From Clostridia bacterium (lineage in GTDB: Bacteria; Bacillota; Clostridia; Christensenellales; UBA1242), in NCBI GenBank assembly GCA_017453125.1, contig JAFTKS010000013.1, positions 72,693 through 112,245 of the forward strand: 39,553 bases of DNA. Direction: 5' to 3'. Made by a program: the position numbers and the translations under genes. The notes beneath the pieces are model-generated. The model did no database searches and was not told where the DNA came from. It was given only the letters and a program-made list of their open reading frames with translations. Positions 39,008 through 39,553 of the stretch are shown here, piece after piece. The first letter of the stretch is position 1. Every line of letters starts with the position of its first letter.

Positions 39008-39030
39008 CTATGGACCATAAATTCTTAAAA
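38996..39030. other. Putative attachment-site junction (chromosome/element boundary)
   Basis: spoVAD homology ends at about 39003-39007. Just outside lie a palindrome TATGG-A-CCATA (39009-39019) and, on the minus strand, ATGGTCC followed 11 bases later by ATGGCTCC. Large serine recombinases act on such short imperfectly symmetrical sites. The exact crossover cannot be fixed without the other end of the element. Confidence 0.5.
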
Positions 39031-39040
39031 AAATATAACT

Positions 39041-39064
39041 ATTTCGCAAATTTTGGTGCGAAAT
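39041..39064. repeat. Inverted repeat between the recombinase stop and the junction
   Basis: ATTTCGC (39041-39047) and GCGAAAT (39058-39064), perfect 7-bp arms with a 10-base loop. On the minus strand ATTTTTTT follows six bases later. It could be a weak terminator for the recombinase or part of a recombination arm. Confidence 0.35.
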
Positions 39065-39095
39065 TGCGATTTTTGTAAGGTTTTATCCTTATTTC

Positions 39096-39553
39096 TTATC
39101 GCAATTCGCTTTCCAAATATTTGACAGCAAGTTCAAATTCGTCTTGAAAATTAAGTTCTACTTCAATTCTTTTATCTTCAAAGACCTTAATCTTATTTAT
39201 AAGTTCAACAGTCATTTCTCTTGTTAGTGCTGTAAAGTTCTTATATTTCTTGAACGTGCTAACAAAATTATTATGTGTATTTACCACATTATTATTTGTT
39301 GTTTGCGAAATAGTTATAATCTCATTGTCTAGTTTTGCAATCTTGTTTTCAATATTACTCTTATCCGTTATATATTGCTCGTGTGATATGCTCTCACTTT
39401 TATATTGCATATATAACATACTTAGTGTTTGGTTAAGAGATTGTCTCTCTTTTATTTTCTTTTGTTTTATAATTTCGTTTGTATCTTTAATAACACTAGG
39501 TTTATGCTTGTCTAGTGATTTTATCATCTCATCAACATCAACCGCTAACAATA
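39096..39553 (-). CDS. Large serine recombinase, C-terminal part (runs off the window)
   Basis: Only the last 150 or so residues are in the window; the frame is open to the right edge, and the catalytic resolvase domain should lie beyond it. What is seen is a long coiled-coil stretch (about residues 25-85 of the visible part, with LYMQYKSESISHEQYITDK, like the coiled-coil motif of large serine integrases). After it comes the family ending FTALTREMTVELINKIKVF and EDKRIEVELNFQDEFE, seen at the C-terminus of many Bacillota TnpX/TndX-type and phage-type recombinases. Its stop lies 88 bp from the break in spoVAD, the usual position of an integrase next to its own attachment site. Type of element (prophage, conjugative element or minimal skin-like element) cannot be seen. 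Confidence 0.85.
   Translation of the reverse strand, partial: LLAVDVDEMIKSLDKHKPSVIKDTNEIIKQKKIKERQSLNQTLSMLYMQYKSESISHEQYITDKSNIENKIAKLDNEIITISQTTNNNVVNTHNNFVSTFKKYKNFTALTREMTVELINKIKVFEDKRIEVELNFQDEFELAVKYLESELR

Noticed and set aside
38985..39010. TTGACA at the spoVAD junction as a -35 box for a promoter of the spoVAD fragment
   Set aside because: No acceptable -10 is found 16-18 bases downstream; the hexamer comes from the codons around the junction.
1..39553. Possible reassignment of TGA, because none of the ten visible gene ends uses TGA
   Set aside because: tRNA-Trp has anticodon CCA, which reads UGG only, and known proteins have normal lengths. Ten stops in an AT-rich genome are too few to infer recoding.

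Overview
The window looks like low-GC, spore-forming Bacillota (Clostridia-like). It is AT-rich with TAA/TAG stops, sigma-A-type promoters and AGGAGG-type ribosome binding sites. It carries RNase Y, the cysteine desulfurase/ThiI pair, YunB and SpoVA proteins. No species is claimed. TGA appears to be an ordinary stop codon or simply unused: the only tRNA present is tRNA-Trp(CCA).

Layout, left to right. (1) Positions 3-1712, plus strand: the C-terminal part of an ABC-2 type permease, cut by the window edge. (2) Positions 1718-1806: two strong hairpins that can terminate transcription from both sides. (3) Positions 1821-31748, minus strand: one uninterrupted gene for a 9,975-residue exported protein, about 1 MDa, filling three quarters of the window. 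It has an N-terminal signal/anchor helix, a duplicated N-terminal module of unknown type, about nine beta-helix (GLUG-like) blocks and long arrays of beta-sandwich-like repeats. It has no visible LPxTG or C-terminal membrane anchor. Its promoter (31873-31901) has a palindrome over the -10 box and a perfect Spo0A-box core just upstream of the -35. (4) Positions 31902-32365: no gene, with a palindrome-rich island at 32182-32324. (5) Positions 32366-39007, all minus strand: tRNA-Trp, rnhA, rny, thiI, a NifS/IscS-type cysteine desulfurase, yunB, spoVAE (spoVAEB type) and the last 40 percent of spoVAD. (6) Positions 39096 to the window end, minus strand: the C-terminal end of a large serine recombinase.

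The most interesting point is at the right end. SpoVAD homology stops abruptly inside the gene, directly before the conserved Met-Ala-Pro. A stop codon follows immediately upstream, and 88 bp further on lies the end of a large serine recombinase. This is the arrangement expected if a recombinase-bearing element is integrated in spoVAD, with the 5' half of the gene beyond the window. It resembles the skin element in sigK and SPbeta in spsM of Bacillus, which are excised during sporulation to restore the gene. Whether this element is excised under developmental control or has simply broken spoVAD cannot be decided from this window.

The housekeeping genes form short units. The desulfurase and ThiI probably work together in 4-thiouridine formation in tRNA. 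RNase Y and RNase HI are adjacent but separated by a terminator hairpin. spoVAD-spoVAE are tightly coupled (TAG immediately followed by ATG) and would need the upstream operon promoter, now apparently separated by the inserted element.
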